DNA from: Clostridium sp. CM027
Lineage (GTDB): Bacteria; Bacillota; Clostridia; Clostridiales; Clostridiaceae
Reading direction: 5' to 3'
Length of the DNA: 64,000 nucleotides
NCBI RefSeq assembly: GCF_024730565.1
Contig: NZ_CP077725.1
Coordinates: forward strand, 2,815,501 to 2,879,500
Program-made: the position numbers and the translations under genes
The notes under the pieces: model-generated
The model's database searches: none
Told to the model about the DNA's origin: nothing
What the model saw: the letters and a program-made list of their open reading frames with translations, nothing else
In this document: positions 26,850 through 34,777 of the stretch, piece by piece
How positions within the stretch are numbered: the stretch's first letter is position 1
How the letters are laid out: the number at the start of each line of letters is the position of its first letter

Positions 26850-27302
26850 TTATTGTTTTTGATCGGTTCCATTGTCAATTATATTGACATCACCAATTTT
26901 ATTTATTCGAGCTTCTTCTCGTTTAAGGGTCTCATCTATATGCACTGTATTTTCAATTTCGTGTTTATGAGCTGAAATTTCACCTGTTATTACTGTATGT
27001 TTACCTACATTAACTTTCTCCTCACTTACAGGAATGTTAATGGTTTCTTCACTAGTAATAGGGGAATCACTTGCTTCATTGTTTAAGGTTCTTCTTTCAA
27101 TTACTACTTCTTCACGTATTACGGGTACTTCAACTTTTTTATGTTCTTCTAAAATTTCCTTACTAATTTCTACATCACCTTTTTGTACTCTGCTTTTCGA
27201 AATATCAAGCTCTTCTTTGCGCAGACTAAGGTTTGCGGTATCATCAGTAGTTTTTTTGACAGCGGAATCACCTTTTTCAAAAAATCCATCAAGTATGCTC
27301 AT
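26850..27302 (-). CDS. YsnF/DUF2382 stress-domain protein (copy 2)
   Basis: The 150-residue protein begins MSILDGFFEKGDSAVKK and then follows the DUF2382 pattern (LSLRKEELDISKSRVQKGDV, VPVIREEVVIERRTL, TINIPVSEEKVNVGKHTV, ETLKREEARINKIGD). ATG 27302 follows GGAGG; the ATG at 27317 lies inside that site. An inverted repeat, TATATTAAT (27317-27325) with ATTAATATA (27337-27345), overlaps the leader and may be an operator. The 27303-27666 gap also holds the vanY control region on the other strand. Confidence 0.84.
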   Translation of the reverse strand: MSILDGFFEKGDSAVKKTTDDTANLSLRKEELDISKSRVQKGDVEISKEILEEHKKVEVPVIREEVVIERRTLNNEASDSPITSEETINIPVSEEKVNVGKHTVITGEISAHKHEIENTVHIDETLKREEARINKIGDVNIIDNGTDQKQ

Positions 27303-27501
27303 ATATAATACCTCCATATATTAATAATTTTAATTCATTAATATATTGTCCTTTAAAGAAATATATTATCCTAAAGATTTGTATGTAATGATTGATTCAA
27401 TAAATACTAAAATGTTTAAATTAACCATTTTTTATTGTTTACTTATACATAATAATGAAGCTTGAAGGTGTAGCTGTATTCTACATAAAGATAATCATAC
27501 C

Positions 27502-27563
27502 GTAATCTTAAGAAATCTTAAGGTTTAATTACAATTTTCTTAAACTCCTTTTTGTAATATAAG
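27502..27563 (+). promoter_or_regulatory. VanR-type operator/promoter copy 1 (before vanY-like gene)
   Basis: Two direct CTTAAG half sites 10 bases apart (CTTAAGAAATCTTAAG) are followed 22 bases later by a third, CTTAAA, and by a TAATAT -10 element without a good -35. Nearly the same ~60 bases stand at 31077 and 32789. Half sites in phase with the helix upstream of a weak promoter are typical of OmpR-type activation; VanR is the obvious candidate. A hairpin (27619-27653) lies just before the ribosome site. Confidence 0.75.
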
Positions 27564-27666
27564 AAAGTAAGGAATATACATTTTACTTTGTTGAAAAATT
27601 TCAAATAAAATAAATGTGTTATTTACTTGAAATTAAGTTTTAAAAGTAAATAAGGAGGAGTTTAAG

Positions 27667-28374
27667 GTGAAGAAGAAAATCGGAGTGATTTTGATTTTAG
27701 GAATTGTATGCTTAATGTATATAAACAGCAAATATGGTAGTATAAAAGTTATAGGGGATGTAATTGAAAGGAATGCTTATATTGAATCTATTAAAGATAT
27801 GTCTAATGACAATAGCAATGTAGATGATGGAGAGTTAATGTTAGTGAATAGAAAAAATACTCTGGATAAGGATTATGTTCCACATAATTTAAAAGTGGCA
27901 AAGGTTAAAATTTATCCTAACGTGTCAAATGAAGAAATGCAAATGGAAGGGAATGCAGTAGATGCACTTAAAAGACTATTTGATAAAGGTGAGGAGGAAG
28001 GAATTATACTTTATGCATTATCTGGTTATAGGTCTTATGCAACTCAAAAAGAGTTATATGAAAATAGTATTAAAATAAGAGGGAAAGGGTATACATATAA
28101 GTATGTGGCAACGGTAGGTAAAAGTGAGCATCAATCAGGGTTAGCAATGGATATAACTAATGCTGAAAAGAGTACAGGTTTTGAAAACACTAAAGAAGGT
28201 AAATGGCTTCAAGAGAATGCTTATAAATTTGGATTTATAATAAGATATGGAAAAGGAAAAGAAGATATTACAGGTTATAATTATGAACCTTGGCATGTAA
28301 GGTATGTAGGTGTCGAGAATTCAGAGAAAATTTACTCAAAAGATATTACTTTGGAGGAGTTTTTAGGATCTTAA
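27667..28374 (+). CDS. vanY: VanY-like D,D-carboxypeptidase (M15 family)
   Basis: An N-terminal membrane anchor (residues ~5-21) precedes a zinc carboxypeptidase domain. Zinc-binding and catalytic motifs SEHQSGLAMD and EPWHVRYVG are intact, as is SGYRSYATQ. Length 235 is close to known VanY proteins. VanY removes the terminal D-Ala from cell-wall pentapeptide precursors, lowering vancomycin binding. GTG 27667 follows AAGGAGGAG. Presence of a VanR-type operator and of vanRS downstream supports the assignment. Confidence 0.85.
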   Translation: MKKKIGVILILGIVCLMYINSKYGSIKVIGDVIERNAYIESIKDMSNDNSNVDDGELMLVNRKNTLDKDYVPHNLKVAKVKIYPNVSNEEMQMEGNAVDALKRLFDKGEEEGIILYALSGYRSYATQKELYENSIKIRGKGYTYKYVATVGKSEHQSGLAMDITNAEKSTGFENTKEGKWLQENAYKFGFIIRYGKGKEDITGYNYEPWHVRYVGVENSEKIYSKDITLEEFLGS

Positions 28375-28398
28375 ACAATCAAAGCATATAATCAAAGT

Positions 28399-28524
28399 AT
28401 GTTTGGTATGATATTACCTGTGTTTTTAGTAAATGAACTTGGAATAAATCTTCCATATTTTGTGTTTCTATATTTATGTTCGACAAATATATTTTTAAGT
28501 TATATACTTATTAAAAATGTATAA
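28399..28524 (+). pseudogene. Membrane-protein fragment between vanY and vanR
   Basis: A 41-codon frame with two hydrophobic segments (MILPVFLVNELGI, FLYLCSTNIFLSYILI) continues in the vanY frame after its stop. There is no ribosome site at its ATG. It looks like the last part of a lost transporter or other membrane protein; no family can be fixed. Confidence 0.35.
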
Positions 28525-28532
28525 GTTTCAAC

Positions 28533-28548
28533 CTTAAGTACGCTTAGA
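28533..28548 (+). promoter_or_regulatory. Degenerate VanR-type half sites before vanR
   Basis: CTTAAG (28533) and CTTAGA (28543) are spaced by 10 bases, as in the three strong operator copies, but the rest of the 60-bp block is not conserved. It may give weaker autoregulation. Confidence 0.35.
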
Positions 28549-28598
28549 AGTTATATATTGAACAAAATGCTATCTGAACAAATAAATGGAGTGATTAT

Positions 28599-29309
28599 AT
28601 GGGTAAAAATATATTAGTTGTAGATGATGATAAAGAAATAGTTAATTTAATTGAAATATATTTAACCAATGAAGGACATGATATTTACAAAGCATATGAT
28701 GGGGAACAAGCTTTGCAGGTTATAGATAATTATAATATAAATCTTATAATACTAGATATAATGATGCCTAAAATTGATGGTATAGAAGTGTGTAACAAAG
28801 TTCGCGAGAAGCTTAATATACCTATAATTATGTTAAGTGCTAAAAATCAAGATTCAGATAAAATAAAAGGGCTATTGTCAGGAGCTGATGATTATATGGT
28901 AAAACCATTTAATCCTTTAGAGCTTATGGTTAGAGTTAAGTCTATATTTAGAAGAATTTACGAATTCGATAAAAATAGCAACGAATTAAAAGATAGAGAT
29001 ATTATAGTTATAGGACCACTTAAAATTAAAAAATCCACTCATCGGGTAGAAGTATATAATAAGATTATTGCTTTAACTTCTACAGAGTTCGAAATATTAC
29101 ACGTCTTAGCTAATAATCCAGGGAGAGTTTTTAGTGCAGAAGAAATATTTCAAAGGGTTTGGAAGGAAAAATATTATCAATCTAATAATACAGTTATGAC
29201 TCACATGAGTAAATTAAGAGATAAGCTTGATGAGGTTTTAGATGGTGAGAAACTTATTCATACTATATGGGGAGTAGGGTATAAAATTGAAAAGAAAACT
29301 TATATATAA
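28599..29309 (+). CDS. vanR: VanR-like response regulator
   Basis: Receiver with VDDDKEI, phospho-acceptor Asp in LIILDIMMP and Lys in MVKPFNP, then a winged-helix domain ending TIWGVGYKIEK. Length 236 and sequence style match VanR of VanG/VanB types. It overlaps the kinase gene by 23 bases. Its place among vanY, vanW, ligase and racemase genes makes a Van role likely. It is the expected binder of the repeated CTTAAG operators. Confidence 0.85.
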   Translation: MGKNILVVDDDKEIVNLIEIYLTNEGHDIYKAYDGEQALQVIDNYNINLIILDIMMPKIDGIEVCNKVREKLNIPIIMLSAKNQDSDKIKGLLSGADDYMVKPFNPLELMVRVKSIFRRIYEFDKNSNELKDRDIIVIGPLKIKKSTHRVEVYNKIIALTSTEFEILHVLANNPGRVFSAEEIFQRVWKEKYYQSNNTVMTHMSKLRDKLDEVLDGEKLIHTIWGVGYKIEKKTYI

Positions 29310-30390
29310 ATTAGAGTTAAAAGTAGTTTTTAATATATTACTTGCTTTTCTATTATCAGCATTAACAATGGCAGTAATGTATATTATGTGGAAGTTTTTT
29401 TTGGAAATAGGTGCAATCTATTCACAACAAGTTTTAGATAGAATTTATAGGGCAAGGCTACATTACGATTTTATAAAGATAGCAATTGAACTATGGATAA
29501 TAATTTTTATAAGTTATTCCCATTTATTGCTTTACAAGAAGATTAAGTACTTTGTAGAAGTCGATGAACATATAAAAGCTATAGCAGAGGGTAGGATAGA
29601 TAAAAAGATACCAGAACAATCGAAAGCAGAGCTAGGGAAAATAGCTAAAAATATGAATGAAATAATAGAAAAATTAAATAAATCAATAGAGGAAGAGCGG
29701 AGATCCGAACAAACAAAGTATGAATTAATAACAAATGTATCTCATGATTTACGTACTCCATTAACATCAATACTAGGGTATCTTGAACTCATAGATAAGG
29801 ATAAATATAAAGATGAAGTTGAACTTAGATATTATGTAAATATTGCCTATGAAAAATCAAAACGATTGAATAATTTAATCAATGATTTATTTCAGTATAC
29901 TATAATGAGGAATAGTACTTTAAAATTAAATAAAGAATTAATAAACGTAATTGAACTAATAAATCAAATGGTATTGGAATTTAGGCTAGAGTTTAGAAAA
30001 GTAGATATAGAGTGTAGGACATATTTTTCGGAGGATAAACTCTTAATAGTGGCTGATGCAGTTAAAATGGCTAGGGCATTTGAAAATCTAATTTCTAATG
30101 GCATGAACTATGGTAGTGGGACTGAGTATATTGACATATGTACTAGGAAAGAAAATAATAGTGCGGTTATAGAGATAATTAATTATGGTGAGCCAATACC
30201 AAGTATAGATGTACCTTTTATTTTTGAAAGGTTCTATAGAGTTGAAAAATCACGTTCAGGATTTACTGGAGGTTCAGGATTAGGTCTCGCTATAACCAAA
30301 AGTATAATAGAGCTTCATGAAGGTGAAATTTTTGTTGAAAGCAATTATGAGAGAACTGCTTTTATAATTAAATTGCCCTTGGATAGTTAA
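29287..30390 (+). CDS. vanS: VanS-like sensor histidine kinase
   Basis: Two membrane helices (~residues 12-36 and 62-82) flank a short outer segment, followed by HAMP-like sequence, HisKA (LITNVSHDLRTPLTSILGY), N box NGMNYG and G2 box GSGLGLAI. The layout and length (367) match VanS. The start codon is TTG 29287, inside the end of vanR, so the two are translationally coupled. Confidence 0.84.
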   Translation: MKRKLIYKLELKVVFNILLAFLLSALTMAVMYIMWKFFLEIGAIYSQQVLDRIYRARLHYDFIKIAIELWIIIFISYSHLLLYKKIKYFVEVDEHIKAIAEGRIDKKIPEQSKAELGKIAKNMNEIIEKLNKSIEEERRSEQTKYELITNVSHDLRTPLTSILGYLELIDKDKYKDEVELRYYVNIAYEKSKRLNNLINDLFQYTIMRNSTLKLNKELINVIELINQMVLEFRLEFRKVDIECRTYFSEDKLLIVADAVKMARAFENLISNGMNYGSGTEYIDICTRKENNSAVIEIINYGEPIPSIDVPFIFERFYRVEKSRSGFTGGSGLGLAITKSIIELHEGEIFVESNYERTAFIIKLPLDS

Positions 30391-30415
30391 TAAGGTGATA
30401 AATTCCCAGAGCTAA

Positions 30416-30622
30416 ACAATAAACGAAATTGCAGCTACTAGAGGTGTATCAAATACAGCAATTGCAATTACTTGGATTCTAAGGCATCCTGCTAAAATCC
30501 AGCCATTAGTGGGTACAACAAACCAAAAGCGTTTAAAGGATATTTGTAAGGCCTCGCAGGTTAAACTAACAAGGATTGAGTGGTATGAGATATATAGGGC
30601 GGCGGGTAATAAGCTTCCATAA
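30416..30622 (+). pseudogene. Aldo/keto reductase C-terminal fragment
   Basis: The frame reads AATRGVSNTAIAITWILRHP, then PLVGTTNQKRLKDIC and EWYEIYRAAGNKLP before TAA 30620-30622. This is the end of a YdhF-like aldo/keto reductase. The first ~230 residues are missing and there is no start, so it is a remnant. Confidence 0.7.
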
Positions 30623-30734
30623 ATAGCTGATATAAGAGTAATAAAGTGAATTACCTAAGGATGGTATAGGTTAATTCACATCTGTAGCTATTAATATAAA
30701 AGCATCTTAGGCTACAGGTATTTAATGAATATAA

Positions 30735-30931
30735 CAAGTTGAAAAATATCTTCTTTATACAATTGCAGTAAGTTTATCAATTGAAATAATACAGTTAGTT
30801 TTTAGTTTAGGTTCTTGGATATTGATGATATTATATTAAATGTTTTAGGATCAATTTTAGGATTTTGGGTATATAAAATGGTAAAAAAATTTAGAAGTTA
30901 CCGCAAAATTCTTAATAAAGTCAATTTATGA
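30735..30931 (+). pseudogene. Frameshifted vanZ-family remnant
   Basis: One frame gives LLYTIAVSLSIEIIQLVFSLG; about 20 bases later the reading continues one base out of frame as DIDDIILNVLGSILGFWVYK and ends at TGA 30929-30931. EIIQ plus DIDDxxxNxxG is the VanZ signature. The frameshift lies near 30812-30818. The N-terminal half is missing. It implies the van cluster once had a second vanZ here. Confidence 0.7.
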
Positions 30932-30952
30932 CTTCAGAATAAATATCCAAAT

Positions 30953-31010
30953 AAAAAGGCTACATTCCCTTTAAGATAATTTAAAGGAATGTAGCCTTTT
31001 TATTTTTTTT
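30953..31010 (+). terminator. Strong Rho-independent terminator after the remnants
   Basis: AAAAAGGCTACATTCC pairs with GGAATGTAGCCTTTTT, inside which CTTTAA pairs with TTTAAAG, and a T-rich tail follows. It ends transcription from vanRS before the next VanR-type promoter. Confidence 0.88.
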
Positions 31011-31076
31011 ATGGAGCGGTTGTTTATAATATGAGAATTGGGACCAAAGCTTTGTAATAATATTTCTTAATAAATT

Positions 31077-31139
31077 GTAATCTTAAGAAATCTTAAGAAT
31101 TAATTACAATTTTCTTAAACTCCTTTTGGTAATATTAGA
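31077..31139 (+). promoter_or_regulatory. VanR-type operator/promoter copy 2 (before dacA-like gene)
   Basis: It has the same block as at 27502: CTTAAGAAATCTTAAG, 22-base phased CTTAAA and TAATAT. Copies 2 and 3 also share CTTAATAA about 10 bases before the first half site. The dacA-like start is ~330 bases away. That leader (31140-31470) holds a small GGAGT/ACTCC hairpin (31355-31378) and no clear gene. Confidence 0.75.
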
Positions 31140-31470
31140 AATAAGATAGTGAAGAAGGTAATGTACAAGCTTTGAAGAGTAAATATGTTTTGAACATGAT
31201 AATAAACTAGGTGCAGAGATATGGAAAGGTAACATCCAGGTGAGATATATATTTTGAGGGTAAGGCGAGATATGTAAATACCATAAAATAAACAGGTTAT
31301 TAAAATAGCAATCCTTTAAATGGTTAAAAGGATGAGTTTTAAAAATATTAAATTAAGGAGTTTATAATTTTACTCCTGTAAAACGTGATGAATAAATAAT
31401 ACATAAGAGAAGAAAAGTGCAATCTTCTGTGATTAAACAAAACCAGCACAAAATAAGGAGATGTTTTATT

Positions 31471-32442
31471 ATGCTTAAAAAACCTAAGAAGAAAACAAAA
31501 GTAATTTTTTTGTCATTATTATTGATGGTTGTCATTGTCCTTCTCGTATATAAATCTATTACTATCGTTGGAGGCCGATCTTTACATGATAAGAGTGGCG
31601 ATAATAAAACCACGCTGAGGCCCTCGGTAATGGTAGCATCTGACCCATCTAGTTCTATATCTTCAAATAATCTGAATAGTCCTCATGCGATTCTGGTCTG
31701 CTTAAATGATCACACTATCATGATGCAGAAAAAGGGTGAAGAAAAAATTAATCCTGCGTCCTTGACCAAAATAATTACCGCAATTGTTGCAATAGAAAAT
31801 TTGTCAAATTTGCAGGAAAAAATAGAACTCCCTAATTCTATGTTTAAAAAGCTGTACAATGCAGATGCTTCAATGGCCGGCTTCTTACCGAATGAGCAAG
31901 TCAGTGCAATTGACCTGCTATACGGGGCGCTGCTACCAAGTGGTGGGGAGTGTTCTATTGGGCTTGCCGACAAAATTGCTGGTTCAGAGCAGAACTTTGT
32001 AAAGATGATGAACCAAAAGGCGGCAGAGCTCGGTATGAATAACACCCATTTTGACAATGTGACTGGACTTGACAATAAAAATCACTATACAACGGTTAAG
32101 GATATGACTATAATTCTTAGCTATGCACTTAAAAATGATACATTCCGTAAGATTTTCACTTCTTCCAGCTATTCAACCCAATCCACGAATAAGCACCCTG
32201 ATGGGATAACATTTAACAGTACAATGTTTGAAAAACTTAACGGTTCAAATATTGGTGGCGGAAAAATTTTAGGAGGAAAAACTGGGTATACCGATAAGGC
32301 TGGTCTATGCCTCGCAAGTCTCGCTAAAGTAGGCGGGAAAGAATATATTTTGATTACAGTCGGTGCTAAGGGAAATCACAAATCTGAGCAGTACAATATT
32401 ACCGATGCATTAACAGTGTACAACAACTTAGGAAAAAAATAA
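31471..32442 (+). CDS. Serine D-Ala-D-Ala carboxypeptidase (S11, DacA-like)
   Basis: A membrane anchor (~residues 10-28) precedes a penicillin-binding carboxypeptidase domain. SxxK is SLTK at 97-100 with Ser97 the nucleophile, and KTG appears as GGKTGYT near 272. The middle motif, normally SxN, reads SGG at 157-159, so the Asn is replaced; this variant deserves attention. ATG 31471 follows AAGGAGATG; the upstream frame start at 31417 is rejected. With VanY it probably trims D-Ala-ending pentapeptides, replacing the absent VanXY (inference). Confidence 0.85.
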   Translation: MLKKPKKKTKVIFLSLLLMVVIVLLVYKSITIVGGRSLHDKSGDNKTTLRPSVMVASDPSSSISSNNLNSPHAILVCLNDHTIMMQKKGEEKINPASLTKIITAIVAIENLSNLQEKIELPNSMFKKLYNADASMAGFLPNEQVSAIDLLYGALLPSGGECSIGLADKIAGSEQNFVKMMNQKAAELGMNNTHFDNVTGLDNKNHYTTVKDMTIILSYALKNDTFRKIFTSSSYSTQSTNKHPDGITFNSTMFEKLNGSNIGGGKILGGKTGYTDKAGLCLASLAKVGGKEYILITVGAKGNHKSEQYNITDALTVYNNLGKK

Positions 32443-32507
32443 GCTTCCCATAAAAACTTATTAACAACACTACTCGTATAATGATTACCTAATTTATAAT
32501 ATGATAA

Positions 32508-32756
32508 ATGCAGGATACTGTATTGTTGTATTTAAATATAATTACTGTAAATTCAACTGTAGGTATGGAGCCTTCAAGTAATACAAAGGTAAGCTCAATA
32601 GCTACTATAGAGGAACCAAACTCAATGAAATATTATGCGAGACAGACAGCAGTACCAGCAGCACGTAGGCTATTTTCAGATTTGTTTTCAATAATGAATA
32701 TATCTCCATATGATGCAAATGATAAAATTAACAAAAATGCTACAAAAAAAAATTAA
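32508..32756 (+). pseudogene. C-terminal fragment of a class B penicillin-binding protein
   Basis: The 82-codon frame has the segment IEEPNSMKYYARQTAVPAA followed by FSDLFSIMNISPYD, which resembles the end of SpoVD/PBP2B transpeptidase domains. No active-site motifs (SxxK, SxN, KTG) are present, and no ribosome site is seen. I read it as the tail of a lost PBP gene next to the third VanR-type operator. The rest of the 32443-32788 gap shows nothing. Confidence 0.5.
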
Positions 32757-32788
32757 AACTATTGTTTAATTATATTGCTTAATAAGTT

Positions 32789-32852
32789 GTAATCTTAAGA
32801 AATCTTAAGATTTAATTACAATTTTCTTAAACTAATTCTTGTAATATTAGAG
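32789..32852 (+). promoter_or_regulatory. VanR-type operator/promoter copy 3 (before vanW-G-T)
   Basis: CTTAAGAAATCTTAAG, then TTAATTACAATTTTCTTAAA and TAATAT, as in copies at 27502 and 31077. The vanW-like start is ~45 bases downstream, so this is the promoter-proximal copy for the ligase operon. Confidence 0.77.
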
Positions 32853-32898
32853 AGTAAGGAAAAGATATTACAAATAAATAGATGGAAGGATAGATTAT

Positions 32899-33723
32899 AT
32901 GACACGAAAGAGAATTACACAGATATTCCCATTTTTATTGCCACTTAGAAAAATGCAAAGAAAAAATTTCTTCTACATACATATGTATTTTGATAAAAAC
33001 AGCTATGCGAAAACGAAAGAAGATAATGAATTACTCTACAAGGTATTCGAAGCAGGGTCTTTGTTGATAAACGACAACAGTGGATTTGATTTACAATATC
33101 AAATTAATAAAGTATATAACCTAAAACTTGCTGCCAAAACAGTTAACAATATTTTAATACAACCTGGAGAAACCTTTTCCTTTTGGCAACTTGTCAAATC
33201 AGCCGACCGTTATGAAAATTATAAAGATGGATTAGTCTTACAGGATGGAAAAATAGTAGGGGAGTATGGTGGTGGACTTTGTCAATTAAGTAATTTAATT
33301 TTTTGGTTGCTGATTCACACCCCACTTACAATTGTAGAGAGACATACCCACGATATTAAAACATTTTCATCAGAAGCAAGTGATATTCCCGAAGCTACGG
33401 ATGCTACTGTCAGTGAGGGGTGGTTGGATTTAAAGGTTAAAAATGAGACAAATTCCATATTCCAAATAAAGATTACATTCAATGACAGCTATATGCAGGG
33501 TTGTATTTTGACAAATAAAGAGCTAGATTTCACGTACGAAATATTTGATCGAGATATATCCTATTATAGAAAAGGGTGCAATGTATTTCAGCAGGTATCT
33601 ATTTATCAAAGAAAGTCAGATGAAAAATTACAACAGTTTTACGATAGTCTTCTTTATAACAATATATGTGAAATAGGATATCAGTTACATGATGATATAG
33701 AAATTATAGAAAAAGGAGAATAA
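32899..33723 (+). CDS. vanW: VanW-family protein
   Basis: The central motif set QPGETFSFWQLV, YGGGLCQLSNLI and ERHTHDIKTF defines the VanW family. The protein has 274 residues and no obvious signal peptide. VanW accompanies vanB- and vanG-type operons; its biochemical role is not established. It starts the three-gene operon vanW-ligase-racemase, four bases before the ligase. Its DNA is AT-rich like the chromosome and unlike the two genes that follow. Confidence 0.9.
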   Translation: MTRKRITQIFPFLLPLRKMQRKNFFYIHMYFDKNSYAKTKEDNELLYKVFEAGSLLINDNSGFDLQYQINKVYNLKLAAKTVNNILIQPGETFSFWQLVKSADRYENYKDGLVLQDGKIVGEYGGGLCQLSNLIFWLLIHTPLTIVERHTHDIKTFSSEASDIPEATDATVSEGWLDLKVKNETNSIFQIKITFNDSYMQGCILTNKELDFTYEIFDRDISYYRKGCNVFQQVSIYQRKSDEKLQQFYDSLLYNNICEIGYQLHDDIEIIEKGE

Positions 33724-33727
33724 TACA

Positions 33728-34777
33728 ATGAAAAAGAAAACAATTGCAATCATATTTGGGGGATGTTCTAGCGAATATGAGGTTTCCTTACAATCTGCTT
33801 ATTCTGTTATTATAAGCCTTAACCTGGAATATTACGATGTAATCCTAATCGGTATTACGCGGTGGGGAGTTTGGATGAGATATGATGGTTCACCGGAGCA
33901 AATTCGTGACAATACATGGATGGATATTGGGGCCTGTGTTCCGGCTATTATTTCACCTGATCGGCATATTCATGGGATGCTTGAGTTTTATGATGATAAG
34001 ATAATTGCGACCAGAATTGATGTGGTTTTTCCCGTCCTTCATGGAAAAAACGGTGAGGACGGAACAGTACAAGGTTTATTGACGATGGCTGGTATCCCTT
34101 TTGTAGGATGCGACACGTTGAGCTCGGCAATGTGCATGGACAAAGACATTGCCCATAAAATCGTTCATTTGGCTGGAGTAAAAACGCCCCCATCAATTTT
34201 GCTTAGATCTAAGATTTCCGATGCAGAACTGATGGAGCGGATTGTTCCCTTAAAATTTCCAATGTTTGTTAAACCCGTAAGTGGAGGGTCCTCTCTTGGC
34301 ATCACAAAGGTTTCGCAAGAGAGTGAACTTCAAGGTGCGATCGCTGTCGCCTTTCAGTATGACAATAAGATCCTCATAGAGGAAGCAATCAATGGATTCG
34401 AAGTTGGTTGCGCTGTCCTTGGCAATGATTCACTTACTATTGGAGAGGTGGATGAGATAGAACTGTCGAATGGGTTTAATGATTATATCGAAAAATACAC
34501 CCCGAAAACCTCCCAAATTCATATGCCTGCCCGCATTGACGCAGATATGGCTGTGCGGATCAAGCGGACATCTGTCATAATTTATCAGGCGCTGCGATGT
34601 TCCGGATTTGCACGGGTAGACCTATTTTTAACACCGGATAGAGATATCATTTTTAATGAAGTCAATACCATTCCCGGGTTTACTTCTCATAGCCGCTATC
34701 CCAATATGCTTAAAGGAATTGGTATGACTTTTGATAAAATTGTAGATTCCCTAATAATGCTGGAGATGAGACGATGA
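33728..34777 (+). CDS. vanG: D-alanine--D-serine-type ligase (VanG-like)
   Basis: The 349-residue protein is an ATP-grasp D-Ala-D-X ligase: IIFGGCSSEYEVSL at the N-terminus, PVLHGKNGEDGTVQGLL, KPVSGGSSLGI and FNEVNTIPGFT at the end. The EKY sequence in the omega-loop region (FNDYIEKYTPKTSQ) and the length match D-Ser-type ligases (VanC/E/G) rather than the D-Lac type. It would make D-Ala-D-Ser, giving low-level vancomycin resistance. The neighbouring racemase supports D-Ser supply. Substrate choice is inferred. Confidence 0.82.
   Translation: MKKKTIAIIFGGCSSEYEVSLQSAYSVIISLNLEYYDVILIGITRWGVWMRYDGSPEQIRDNTWMDIGACVPAIISPDRHIHGMLEFYDDKIIATRIDVVFPVLHGKNGEDGTVQGLLTMAGIPFVGCDTLSSAMCMDKDIAHKIVHLAGVKTPPSILLRSKISDAELMERIVPLKFPMFVKPVSGGSSLGITKVSQESELQGAIAVAFQYDNKILIEEAINGFEVGCAVLGNDSLTIGEVDEIELSNGFNDYIEKYTPKTSQIHMPARIDADMAVRIKRTSVIIYQALRCSGFARVDLFLTPDRDIIFNEVNTIPGFTSHSRYPNMLKGIGMTFDKIVDSLIMLEMRR

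Noticed and set aside
31140-31470. Additional small gene between the second VanR-type promoter and dacA
   Set aside because: A GTG-started stretch resembling the vanY start stops after eight codons; no longer frame with a ribosome site exists.
33948-34196. Minus-strand frame within the ligase gene
   Set aside because: Overlaps conserved ATP-grasp motifs of the ligase and has no independent support.
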